The notes beneath the pieces were generated by a model that ran no database searches, was not told where the DNA came from, and worked only from the letters and a program-made list of their open reading frames with translations. From the NCBI GenBank assembly GCA_903944755.1, contig CAJATB010000145.1:1-6349 (forward strand): DNA of 6,349 bases, written 5' to 3'. This document shows positions 1-6,173 of the stretch, in pieces. Position 1 is the stretch's first letter. Each line of letters starts with the position of its first letter. Both the position numbers and the translations under genes were made by a program. Source of the stretch: an uncultured Bacteroidota bacterium (GTDB taxonomy: Bacteria > Bacteroidota > Bacteroidia > Chitinophagales > Chitinophagaceae).

Positions 1-1629
1 ACTAGCACTTTTCTTTAATTGGGCTGTATTTAAATCAAAAAATACATTGTTGAATTTCCTTGAATACTGTTTTTCAATTGCCGCTAAATAAAAATTAAAA
101 GTACCACCAGACATTTTATTTAAACTATCCGCTGAAACAAGCATGCTAGCATATTCATGGTCCTTACTATTAATGCGTATGCCTAAAATATCAAAATAAG
201 GCAAGGCTAATACAAAATAGCCACTGGTGTCTACATTTACTTGCATGAAATTTTCCGCAACCATTGGGTCCACTAAATGCACCACACCGGACAATGGTTT
301 TTTAGTAATTGCGTCGGCAATAAATCCATTAAAGTAATAAGTTTTATTAGCGCGGGTTAAAGGGGATAGCACTACTTTATAAATATCTAATCCGCCTCTG
401 CTATCCTGCCTGTCACTTGCTATATAACCTTCTGCGCCATTGCCTCCAACGGCAATACTACCTTCGTTATCATAGGTATTAATAGGAAAGCCAAGGTTCA
501 GCGGTTTGGTCCAGGTTCCGTCCATTTTAATGCTTGACATAAATAAATCCGACCCGCCATAACCTGGCCAGCCGTTTGACGCAAAATATAATGTCCTATT
601 ATCGGCGTGTATAAATGGTGTTTGTTCGTCCCCTATTGTATTAATGTTTGGGCCTAAATTTATAGCTTCCTCCCAATACCCCTTTTCGTTTTTAAAAGAA
701 ACGTATATATCTATTCCGCCATAACCGCCGGGTACATTACTACAAAAATATAATGCTTGCCCGTCGGGTGAAATACTAGGGGCACTTTCCCAAAAATCGG
801 TATTAATATTGCGACCTAAATTTTTAGGCAATGACCAGCCTGTTTTTGTTTTAGTTACTTTATAAATATCATAACGTCCATAACCTTCAGTGCCATAGTC
901 GGCTGCATAATACAAGGTTTGCAAATCGGCTGATAAGCTAGGGCTTCCTTTCTTGTCAGCAATATTTAAACTGTCCGATAAGGGTTTAGCTTGTGTAAAA
1001 CCCAAAGGGGTCATAGTGCTCATGAAAAAATCTTCGCGTCGCCAATTGTTTCTTCGCATAAACACAAATAAACTATCCTGTACAGTAAGGGTAGGGAAAT
1101 ACTCGGCAGCATTGGTATTAATACTATCTCCCGCATTGGTTACTTGTATAAGGGGTTCGGTTTTTTGACTTAAAGCAAATGCGCAATTTTTTTGTAAGGA
1201 CAATGCGCTGTTGTTTAAATAACCAGGCAGTGCACCGTTGCTAAATAAAGTAGTTAAAACAGTGTTTGCTTTTTCATATTCTCCCATACTTGCATAAGCA
1301 GTTGCATATTTAATTATGTAAGGAGAAAAAGCACTACTATCTAATTGGCTTGCCTTTTCGTAAAGCAAAGTTGCTTTATCAAACTTTTTTATATCTAGGT
1401 ATAATTGAAAAAGCACTTGGCTAGCAGCAATAAAACTAGGGTCGTTTTGTACGCTCAATTCTAATAGCTCAATGCCTTGTTTCGTGGAAGTTGCGTTATT
1501 GTTATCCGCTAATAATGCAATGGCTTTGTCGTATAGTTTTTTAGCCTCCTTTGTATTATTCTGTGCAGTTGCATTTAACAGTGTAAAGCAAAAAATAAGT
1601 AGTAGGCAATATGGAAGCTTTTTCAGCAT
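1..1629 (-). CDS. PorE-like envelope protein: TPR + five-blade PD40 propeller + CarboxypepD-like + OmpA_C (3' end missing)
   Basis: The frame is open from an ATG at 1629 to the left edge (543 codons, no stop), so the C-terminus is missing. Residues 1-22 form a Sec signal peptide (KK, hydrophobic core, cleavage near ATA|QNN); C8 and C14 are not in a lipobox. Residues about 24-150 are helical and TPR-like. Residues 174-419 hold five PD40-type blades, starting near 174, 224, 278, 332 and 386; blades 2-5 carry GYG/GG followed by DIY or DLF. Residues about 430-516 resemble a carboxypeptidase regulatory domain (FNGFIADAITKKPLSG). From 525, KFNNVFFDLNTAQLK is the start of an OmpA_C peptidoglycan-binding domain. 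This domain order matches PorE of the type IX secretion system, but many Bacteroidota paralogues share it, so the precise role is open. It probably acts in the periplasm, linking an outer-membrane complex to peptidoglycan. It lies 34 nt after queE and is likely co-transcribed. Confidence 0.88.
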   Translation of the reverse strand, partial: MLKKLPYCLLLIFCFTLLNATAQNNTKEAKKLYDKAIALLADNNNATSTKQGIELLELSVQNDPSFIAASQVLFQLYLDIKKFDKATLLYEKASQLDSSAFSPYIIKYATAYASMGEYEKANTVLTTLFSNGALPGYLNNSALSLQKNCAFALSQKTEPLIQVTNAGDSINTNAAEYFPTLTVQDSLFVFMRRNNWRREDFFMSTMTPLGFTQAKPLSDSLNIADKKGSPSLSADLQTLYYAADYGTEGYGRYDIYKVTKTKTGWSLPKNLGRNINTDFWESAPSISPDGQALYFCSNVPGGYGGIDIYVSFKNEKGYWEEAINLGPNINTIGDEQTPFIHADNRTLYFASNGWPGYGGSDLFMSSIKMDGTWTKPLNLGFPINTYDNEGSIAVGGNGAEGYIASDRQDSRGGLDIYKVVLSPLTRANKTYYFNGFIADAITKKPLSGVVHLVDPMVAENFMQVNVDTSGYFVLALPYFDILGIRINSKDHEYASMLVSADSLNKMSGGTFNFYLAAIEKQYSRKFNNVFFDLNTAQLKKSAS

Positions 1630-1663
1630 AAAGTGAAAAATAATATTACTTTAAATATACTAA

Positions 1664-2272
1664 TTACGGTACTTGTATGTACTTATGCAACTGTGCGCTT
1701 AATTCCCATTTAGGGTTTGCCTTAATATATTCTATAACCAACGGGGTTATTTGCGCCGCTTTATCCCATTCAGGTTGTAAATATAATTTGCAATAAGGTG
1801 GTACTTGCTTTGCATAGGTTTCTGCCCATTCAAAATCATGCACATTAAATATGACAACTTTTAGTTCCGAAGCATATTGTAAATTTTCAGGAAGCGGTGC
1901 TTTCAATTTCTTAGGAGATAAGCAAACCCAATCCCAGTCACCTGTTAATGGACTCGACCCCGATGTTTCAATATTTGTCTCAAATCCAGCTGCTTCTAAT
2001 TCTGCAGTCAAATGTGTTAAATCATGCAATGTTGGCTCGCCGCCAGTAATAATAGCCAAGCGGCATGGATGAGCCAACGCGGCTTTTACAATTTCATCGG
2101 TGCTTAGTACTGGGTGCTTGGAAGCGTCCCAACTATCTTTCACATCACACCATACACAGCCCACATCGCAGCCTGCGAGCCTAATAAAAAATGCAGCTTT
2201 GCCTTGATGATATCCTTCACCTTGTAAAGAATAAAACAGTTCCATTACTGGATATTGTGTAGTTAGTTCCAC
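1664..2272 (-). CDS. queE: 7-carboxy-7-deazaguanine synthase QueE (radical SAM)
   Basis: This cytoplasmic radical SAM enzyme converts 6-carboxytetrahydropterin to 7-carboxy-7-deazaguanine, the step that builds the deazapurine core of preQ0 and queuosine for tRNA modification. The sequence shows the family opening FYSLQGEG (13-20), the [4Fe-4S] cysteines C35, C39 and C42 in GCDVGCVWCD, TGGEPTLH (76-83), ETSG, LSPKK and the C-terminal LHKYI. The length of 202 aa is in the range of short QueE proteins. The start is GTG at 2272, 19 nt after the folD stop. An in-frame ATG at 2245 (M10) is possible but would remove YPVME, which resembles the conserved lead-in to the QGEG motif in relatives, so GTG is preferred. 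It sits between folD and the envelope gene in a likely operon. QueC, QueD and QueF are not in the window. Confidence 0.95.
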   Translation of the reverse strand: MELTTQYPVMELFYSLQGEGYHQGKAAFFIRLAGCDVGCVWCDVKDSWDASKHPVLSTDEIVKAALAHPCRLAIITGGEPTLHDLTHLTAELEAAGFETNIETSGSSPLTGDWDWVCLSPKKLKAPLPENLQYASELKVVIFNVHDFEWAETYAKQVPPYCKLYLQPEWDKAAQITPLVIEYIKANPKWELSAQLHKYIQVP

Positions 2273-2291
2273 TTGAATAATTGTTTCGGTA

Positions 2292-3164
2292 TTAAAGGCC
2301 TTCGTAAGCCTTCATTGTGTTTTTTAATAATCCCGCAATGGTCATAAGTCCAACGCCACCAGGAACGGGGGTAATAGCTGACGCTTTTTCACAAGCTTCA
2401 GCATAATGCACATCTCCTTTAATTCTAAATCCTTTTTTTGCAGTAGCATCTTCTACTCTTGTAATACCAACATCCACAATCACTGCACCAGGTTTGATCA
2501 TATCACCTGTTAAGAAATTAGGCACCCCTAAAGCAGCCACAATAATATCTGCACCTAAACAAATTTCTTTCAAATTTTTTGTATGGCTATGACAAATAGT
2601 TACCGTGCAATTTCCTTGTGGAATATTACTGCTAAGTAAAATACTCATAGGGCGTCCTACAATATTACTACGGCCAATTACCACTGCATTTTTACCTTTT
2701 GTTTCTATGTTAAAAAATTCAAACATTAACAAAATACCATAGGGAGTTGCAGGAATAAAAGTATTTAAGCCTTGCACCAATCGTCCCACATTAACAGGGT
2801 GAAAACCATCCACATCCTTAGCAGGATTAATAGCTTCAATGACTTTTGATTCTTTAATATGTTTTGGTAAAGGCAACTGCACTAAAATGCCATCTACTTT
2901 TGGGTCCTTATTTAATTCCTCAATTTTTTGCAATAAAACAGCTTCTTCTACATCTGCCTCGAACCTATACAAGGACGATTCGAATCCTGTTTCTTCGCAA
3001 TTTTTCACTTTACTAGCAACATAGGTTTCACTGGCGCCGTTGCTGCCTACTAAAATAGCAGCTAAGTGCGGTGTTCTTTTACCTGCAGCCTTTAGGGCTT
3101 GAGTTTGCAATAACAAGTCCGCTTTTACTGCTGCGGAAGCAATTTTACCATCTAATACTAACAT
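2292..3164 (-). CDS. folD: Bifunctional methylenetetrahydrofolate dehydrogenase / methenyltetrahydrofolate cyclohydrolase FolD
   Basis: FolD interconverts 5,10-methylene-THF, 5,10-methenyl-THF and 10-formyl-THF in the cytoplasm, using NADP+, and supplies C1 units for purines and formyl-Met-tRNA. The 290 aa match the usual length. Visible signatures are SETYVASKVKNC with Y48 and catalytic K52; VQLPLPKH with Q96; KDVDGFHPVN with D119 (the substrate-binding Asp of the family); PATPYG (138-143), where many homologues have PCTP; the Rossmann motif GRSNIVGRP (164-172); and PVPGGVG (266-272) near the C-terminus. The ATG at 3164 gives the complete N-terminus (LDGK), and no other Met occurs until M147. 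It is the first gene of the leftward set folD-queE-envelope protein. A TAAATTTG promoter element ends only 4 nt before the ATG. Confidence 0.97.
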   Translation of the reverse strand: MLVLDGKIASAAVKADLLLQTQALKAAGKRTPHLAAILVGSNGASETYVASKVKNCEETGFESSLYRFEADVEEAVLLQKIEELNKDPKVDGILVQLPLPKHIKESKVIEAINPAKDVDGFHPVNVGRLVQGLNTFIPATPYGILLMFEFFNIETKGKNAVVIGRSNIVGRPMSILLSSNIPQGNCTVTICHSHTKNLKEICLGADIIVAALGVPNFLTGDMIKPGAVIVDVGITRVEDATAKKGFRIKGDVHYAEACEKASAITPVPGGVGLMTIAGLLKNTMKAYEGL

Positions 3165-3168
3165 AATG

Positions 3169-3176
3169 CAAATTTA
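3169..3176 (-). promoter_or_regulatory. Putative folD promoter -7 element (TAAATTTG)
   Basis: Reading leftward, TAAATTTG is an exact match to the Bacteroidota -7 consensus TAnnTTTG. Only 4 nt separate it from the folD ATG, so transcription would begin at or next to the start codon (leaderless or nearly so). No clear TTG/TTTG -33 element is seen about 20 nt further upstream, so this rests on one short motif in AT-rich DNA. Confidence 0.45.
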
Positions 3177-3189
3177 GTCTTTTCCCCTT

Positions 3190-3197
3190 TATCTTTG
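3190..3197 (+). promoter_or_regulatory. Putative promoter -7 element for the DUF3467 gene (TATCTTTG)
   Basis: TATCTTTG matches TAnnTTTG exactly and lies 16 nt before the ATG at 3214, giving a leader of roughly 10 nt. No good -33 element is visible; the expected place overlaps the divergent folD promoter element. Confidence 0.55.
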
Positions 3198-3213
3198 TCT
3201 CTTAAACTATTGT

Positions 3214-3522
3214 ATGGAACAAAACCCAAACCAGCCTTTAAATATTGAAATTAGCGAAGAAATTGCCGAGGGTGCTTATGCTAACCTTGCTATTATAACC
3301 CACAGTAATGCTGAATTTGTGGTTGACTTTGTGAACGTGATGCCCGGCACACCAAAAAGCAAGGTAAAGTCCCGCGTGATACTTACACCTATGCATGCAA
3401 AGCGTTTTATGAAGGCTTTGGTGGAAAATGTAGAAAGGTATGAAGAAGCAAACGGCGCAATAGGGGATATGTCGCCAGTTGAAATACCTATGAACTTTGG
3501 CGGCCCTACTGCACAGGCTTAA
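3214..3522 (+). CDS. DUF3467 family small protein
   Basis: This 102-aa protein has no signal peptide or membrane segment and should be cytoplasmic. It resembles the DUF3467 family, common in Bacteroidota: an N-terminal stretch IEISEEIAEGAYANLAIITHS, then EFVVDFVNVMPGTPKSKVKSRVILTPMHAKRFMKALVENVERYEE, ending in an acidic/Pro/Gly-rich tail. The biochemical role of the family is not known to me. The fold looks like a short beta meander (12-60) followed by a helix (62-80), and the basic KSKVKSR patch could suit a nucleic-acid or protein contact, but that is inference. The ATG at 3214 follows a good -7 element and has no Shine-Dalgarno sequence. It is divergent from folD (49-bp gap) and convergent with radC: its TAA at 3520-3522 touches the radC stop. 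Confidence 0.85.
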   Translation: MEQNPNQPLNIEISEEIAEGAYANLAIITHSNAEFVVDFVNVMPGTPKSKVKSRVILTPMHAKRFMKALVENVERYEEANGAIGDMSPVEIPMNFGGPTAQA

Positions 3523-4218
3523 TTACCAGTCCTGCTTGTTTTCGGCGTAACTATAGTAACCTTCGGTACTTACTATAATATGGTCAATCAATTTAATATC
3601 AAAATAAGTAGCTGCTTTTTTTACTTTTTCAGTGAGTAAATCATCCATCCTGCTTGGCTGTAACTGACCACTTGGGTGGTTGTGGCATATTATTATGCCA
3701 GTAGCTTCATGCCTTAAAGCTAATTTAAATAAAATCCTAGGATCGGCAATAGTGCCGGTAAGCCCACCTTCACTAAGTATTTCTTCGTGTATAATTTTGT
3801 TCGCTTGGTTTAGCAACAACACCATGAAAATTTCCCTGCTTTCAAATTGCAAAGCGTATTTCAAATGCGCTGCAACATCCCCGCTCTGCCTAATATTCTT
3901 TTTTAAAACCGGATTATGCATTCTTCTGGAACCTAGTTCTATGGCTGCGAGTACGCGAATAATTTTTACGCTGCCAATTCCTTTAATTTTCAATGCTAAC
4001 AAATCGGGCAGGGTTTGTTTTGATAACTTCTGTAAACTATTTTGAGCCGATTGTAGTAATTTTCTTGCTAATTCAATTGCATTATTTTCGGCAGTGCCAT
4101 GTTGTAAAAGAATAGCGAGTAGTTCAACTTCGCTTAAATACTTGGCACCTTTGGTGGACAATTTATAGATAGGCTGATCCTCGGGGGCCCAATGCTTTAT
4201 ATTATTTTTTTGCTGCAT
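3523..4218 (-). CDS. radC: RadC family JAB/JAMM protein (DNA repair-type, function uncertain)
   Basis: This is a complete 231-aa RadC (UPF0758). The N-terminus has the conserved IKHWAPEDQPIYKL and LSEVELLAILL pattern (7-38), followed by a helix-hairpin-helix motif at KIKGIGSVK (77-85). The C-terminal JAB1/MPN domain carries an intact metal-site motif, H179-N-H181-PSG-x4-PS189-R-M-D192, so metal binding is probably kept. RadC was named for a DNA repair phenotype in E. coli that later proved to belong to another gene; its chromosomal role remains unclear, although relatives are often on mobile elements. This copy has a housekeeping context with no mobile-element signs. The ATG at 4218 gives the full family N-terminus; a TACATTTG element lies 10 nt upstream. 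It is divergent from prs and converges with the DUF3467 gene at touching stops. Confidence 0.95.
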   Translation of the reverse strand: MQQKNNIKHWAPEDQPIYKLSTKGAKYLSEVELLAILLQHGTAENNAIELARKLLQSAQNSLQKLSKQTLPDLLALKIKGIGSVKIIRVLAAIELGSRRMHNPVLKKNIRQSGDVAAHLKYALQFESREIFMVLLLNQANKIIHEEILSEGGLTGTIADPRILFKLALRHEATGIIICHNHPSGQLQPSRMDDLLTEKVKKAATYFDIKLIDHIIVSTEGYYSYAENKQDW

Positions 4219-4228
4219 TAACTTTTGT

Positions 4229-4236
4229 CAAATGTA
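4229..4236 (-). promoter_or_regulatory. Putative radC promoter -7 element (TACATTTG)
   Basis: Reading leftward, TACATTTG matches TAnnTTTG exactly, with 10 nt to the radC ATG; the leader would be only a few nucleotides. No clear -33 TTG at the usual spacing. Confidence 0.5.
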
Positions 4237-4356
4237 GTCGGGAAGGCAACGTGCTATAAGGGTATAAATACTAGGAAAAAAATAGAATTTTACCCTAGGT
4301 GAATGAGTTGTTGAAAAGTAGGAGCGCTTTTCTCCCCATAATGTAAACGATATTGA

Positions 4357-4364
4357 TAACTTTG
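4357..4364 (+). promoter_or_regulatory. Putative prs promoter -7 element (TAACTTTG)
   Basis: TAACTTTG matches TAnnTTTG exactly and lies 17 nt before the prs ATG, implying a leader of about 10 nt with no Shine-Dalgarno sequence. A TTG/TTTG about 20 nt upstream is missing. The rest of the 163-bp radC-prs gap (4219-4381) is AT-rich, with no other assignable element. Confidence 0.55.
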
Positions 4365-4381
4365 GGCACATTCAACACCTC

Positions 4382-5335
4382 ATGAACCCTTCTGTTAAAA
4401 TATTCGCTGGAAATGGCTCTCAAGCCCTAGCTGAAAAAATTGCCCAACGTTTTGGCGCCCCCATTGGTAAAATAAACATCCAAAAATTTAGTGATGGCGA
4501 GTTTCAGCCTATCTTTTTGGAAAGTATCCGTGGGGATTATGTTTTTTTAGTACAAAGTACTTACGCCCCTTCTGACAACCTAATGGAACTATTAATGATG
4601 ATTGACGCAGCTAAACGAGCAAGCGCCTATAAAATCATTGCAGTAGTTCCTTATTATGGTTTTGCAAGGCAGGACAGAAAGGACAAGCCAAGAGTTGCGA
4701 TAGGAGCAAAATTAATTGCAACCTTATTAGAAGCAGCTGGTGCAAACAGGGTAATTACAATGGATTTACACGCAGCACAAATACAAGGTTTCTTTGACGT
4801 GCCTGTGGATCACCTTGACAGTTCAGCTATTTTTATTCCTTATATAGAACAATTGAAGTTAGAAAATCTGGCTTTTGCTGCACCAGACGTGGGAAGCACT
4901 AACCGCGTGCGTGAAGTAGCGAACTACTTTAACGCCGAAATGGTTATTTGCGATAAACACCGTAAACGTGCTAACGAAATTGCCAGTATGGTAGTTATTG
5001 GGGATGTTACGGGTAAAGACATTGTTATTGTGGACGATATATGCGATACCGGAGGCACTTTGGTTAAAGCAGCCGCTTTATTAAAGGAAAAAGGAGCAAG
5101 AACAGTGCGCGCTTTAATTACGCACCCTGTTCTTAGTGGTAAAGCATACGAAAATATTGAAAACAGTGTGTTAGAAGAACTCGTAGTATGTGATACTATT
5201 CCATTGAAAAACGCGTCGCCAAAAATTAAAGTATTGACGGTTGCCGACCTATTTGCAATAGCTATACGTAATGCCTATGAAAACAAGAGCATTACTAGCT
5301 TATTTGTACACGCACAATTGAAGGCAAGAGGTTAA
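4382..5335 (+). CDS. prs: Ribose-phosphate pyrophosphokinase (PRPP synthase)
   Basis: This cytoplasmic enzyme transfers pyrophosphate from ATP to ribose 5-phosphate, making PRPP for purines, pyrimidines, NAD, histidine and tryptophan. The 317 aa match class I bacterial PRPP synthases. Seen motifs are KIFAGNGSQALAEKIA (6-21), FSDGE (36-40), VVPYYGFARQDRK (87-99, ATP binding), MDLHAAQIQGFFD (126-138, metal/ATP site), CDKHRKR (189-195), where K191 and R193 match the catalytic-loop basic residues, and the PRPP/ribose-phosphate loop IVIVDDICDTGGT (213-225), a variant of the usual DDMIDTAGT. The ATG at 4382 fits the family N-terminus. It is the first gene of the prs-rplY-pth cluster and is followed by a hairpin terminator. 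Confidence 0.98.
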   Translation: MNPSVKIFAGNGSQALAEKIAQRFGAPIGKINIQKFSDGEFQPIFLESIRGDYVFLVQSTYAPSDNLMELLMMIDAAKRASAYKIIAVVPYYGFARQDRKDKPRVAIGAKLIATLLEAAGANRVITMDLHAAQIQGFFDVPVDHLDSSAIFIPYIEQLKLENLAFAAPDVGSTNRVREVANYFNAEMVICDKHRKRANEIASMVVIGDVTGKDIVIVDDICDTGGTLVKAAALLKEKGARTVRALITHPVLSGKAYENIENSVLEELVVCDTIPLKNASPKIKVLTVADLFAIAIRNAYENKSITSLFVHAQLKARG

Positions 5336-5352
5336 TAATCAATAAGTTATTA

Positions 5353-5388
5353 AATAAGAAGGGGAGACTTTGGTTTCTCCTTCTTTAT
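5353..5388 (+). terminator. Terminator hairpin after prs
   Basis: AAGAAGGGGAGA (5356-5367) can pair with TCTCCTTCTT (5376-5385), leaving a GG bulge, around the loop CTTTGGTT; flanking AAT/ATT may extend the stem. A T-rich tail (TTTATTTATT) follows. It begins about 18 nt after the prs stop. The loop contains the TTTG that may serve as the rplY -33 element. Confidence 0.7.
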
Positions 5389-5400
5389 TTATTACCTTCG
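5369..5400 (+). promoter_or_regulatory. Putative rplY promoter (TTTG -33, TACCTTCG -7)
   Basis: TTTG at 5369-5372 and TACCTTCG at 5393-5400 are separated by 20 nt, the spacing expected for Bacteroidota housekeeping promoters (TTTG / TAnnTTTG; the -7 box has one mismatch, C for T). Transcription would begin near 5407, giving a leader of about 28 nt that is A/T-rich before the ATG, a common arrangement for strongly translated genes in this phylum. Confidence 0.55.
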
Positions 5401-5434
5401 CCGTCCATTATTTATAAACAACAATTTCATTAAA

Positions 5435-6022
5435 ATGAAGACAATTACAATCGAAGGTCACTTGAGGACCGAAAGTGGCAAAAAAGTCGCCCGCCAACTT
5501 CGCTCTCAGGACAACGTACTGGCGGTAATTTACGGGGGTGCTACAGAAGTAAATTTTTACGCTCCAACTAAAGCTTTCAAAAACTTAGTTTACACAAGCG
5601 AATTTATGTTAGCAGAAGTAACAGTGGAAGGTAAAACTTACAAATGTATTTTGAAGGATTTACAATTCCATAAAGTAACAGATGCATTATTACACGTTGA
5701 CTTATTAGAGTTAGTAGAAGACAAAAAAGTAATCGCTACTTTGCCTTTGAAAACTGTAGGAGTTTCTGTAGGTGTTAAAGCAGGTGGTAAGTTAGTAATC
5801 AAAATGAAGTCTTTAAAAGTGAAAGCTTTACCTAAGGATTTAAGAGAGTGTATCGAAATAGATATCACAAACCTTGAATTGAATGGTAACTTACGCGTAC
5901 AAGACGTGAATGCTCCAAACATGGAGATATTGAATCCAGCTCGTATTCCAGTTGCGTCTGTTGTAATGACACGTCAATTGAAGCAAGAGGAGAATGCAGC
6001 AGCAGCTCCAGCTAAAAAATAA
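5435..6022 (+). CDS. rplY: 50S ribosomal protein L25 (CTC/TL5 type)
   Basis: This is a two-domain L25 of the CTC/TL5 type that binds 5S rRNA in the large ribosomal subunit. The N-terminal L25 domain (about 1-93) shows GHLRTESGKKVARQLRS, VLAVIYGG, ILKDLQFHKVTDALLHVDLLEL; the C-terminal beta domain (about 98-180) shows LPLKTVGVSVGVKAGGKL and LPKDLRECIEIDITNLELN. The tail QEENAAAAPAKK is a low-complexity, probably disordered extension. The 195 aa fit the long form rather than the about 94-aa E. coli form. Codons lean heavily to TTA, GTA and AAA, as expected for a highly expressed gene in AT-rich DNA. It sits between prs and pth, as ctc does in Bacillus, with its own promoter and terminator. Confidence 0.96.
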   Translation: MKTITIEGHLRTESGKKVARQLRSQDNVLAVIYGGATEVNFYAPTKAFKNLVYTSEFMLAEVTVEGKTYKCILKDLQFHKVTDALLHVDLLELVEDKKVIATLPLKTVGVSVGVKAGGKLVIKMKSLKVKALPKDLRECIEIDITNLELNGNLRVQDVNAPNMEILNPARIPVASVVMTRQLKQEENAAAAPAKK

Positions 6023-6044
6023 AACTTTAAATAGTTATATAATT

Positions 6045-6081
6045 AATCCTTCCCGTTTACTCGGGAGGGATTTGTTTTTTT
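6045..6081 (+). terminator. Rho-independent terminator after rplY
   Basis: AATCCTTCCCG (6045-6055) pairs with CGGGAGGGATT (6062-6072) over 11 bp with one G-T wobble and a 6-nt loop, followed by TG and seven T. It begins 22 nt after the rplY stop and is the strongest terminator in the window. Confidence 0.9.
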
Positions 6082-6130
6082 AGGGTACTTTTATAAAATA
6101 TAAAGCATCCTAAAAACCTTTAATGATTTT

Positions 6131-6156
6131 AAAAATCCCTAAAGGGATTTTTTTTA
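6131..6156 (+). terminator. Second hairpin with T-run between rplY and pth, possibly bidirectional
   Basis: AAAAATCCC (6131-6139) and GGGATTTTT (6144-6152) form a perfect 9-bp stem around the loop TAAA, with three more T after it and TTTT before it. The symmetry means it could terminate in both directions. It may back up the preceding terminator, or block antisense transcription coming from the right. Confidence 0.6.
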
Positions 6157-6158
6157 TC

Positions 6159-6166
6159 TAATTTTG
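6159..6166 (+). promoter_or_regulatory. Putative pth promoter -7 element (TAATTTTG)
   Basis: TAATTTTG matches TAnnTTTG exactly and ends 7 nt before the pth ATG, immediately after the second hairpin. A start site at or within a few nucleotides of the ATG is expected. No -33 TTG is visible; that position falls in the hairpin. Confidence 0.5.
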
Positions 6167-6173
6167 AAATCTA

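Noticed and set aside
953..1168. 71-codon plus-strand open frame inside the envelope gene
   Set aside because: It lies antisense to a well-supported long coding frame, has no recognisable protein features and no promoter; a shadow frame.
1652..1659. Near -7 element (TATATTTA, minus strand) as a separate promoter for the envelope gene
   Set aside because: The final G of TAnnTTTG is missing, no -33 partner is seen, and the gap is small enough for co-transcription; kept only as a possibility in the operon finding.
1851..2072. 73-codon plus-strand open frame opposite queE
   Set aside because: Antisense to the conserved QueE core, including the TGGEP region; no domain or promoter of its own.
2839..3024. 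61-codon plus-strand open frame opposite folD
   Set aside because: Antisense to conserved FolD motifs; no independent support.
3680..4045. 121-codon plus-strand open frame opposite radC
   Set aside because: Hydrophobic, cysteine-rich translation typical of an antisense shadow; the opposite strand encodes intact RadC motifs.
3523..4218. radC as a sign of a genomic island or mobile element
   Set aside because: Although RadC-like genes often occur on mobile elements, no integrase, repeat, tRNA or composition break is seen, and the neighbours are housekeeping genes.
4259..4298. Nested inverted repeats AGGGTA/TACCCT and CTAGG/CCTAG in the radC-prs gap, considered as an operator or hairpin
   Set aside because: Arms are only 5-6 bp with spacers of about 18-26 nt, the two pairings conflict, and such repeats are expected by chance in AT-rich DNA.
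5638..5922. 94-codon minus-strand open frame opposite rplY
   Set aside because: Antisense to the L25 C-terminal domain; no promoter or family resemblance.
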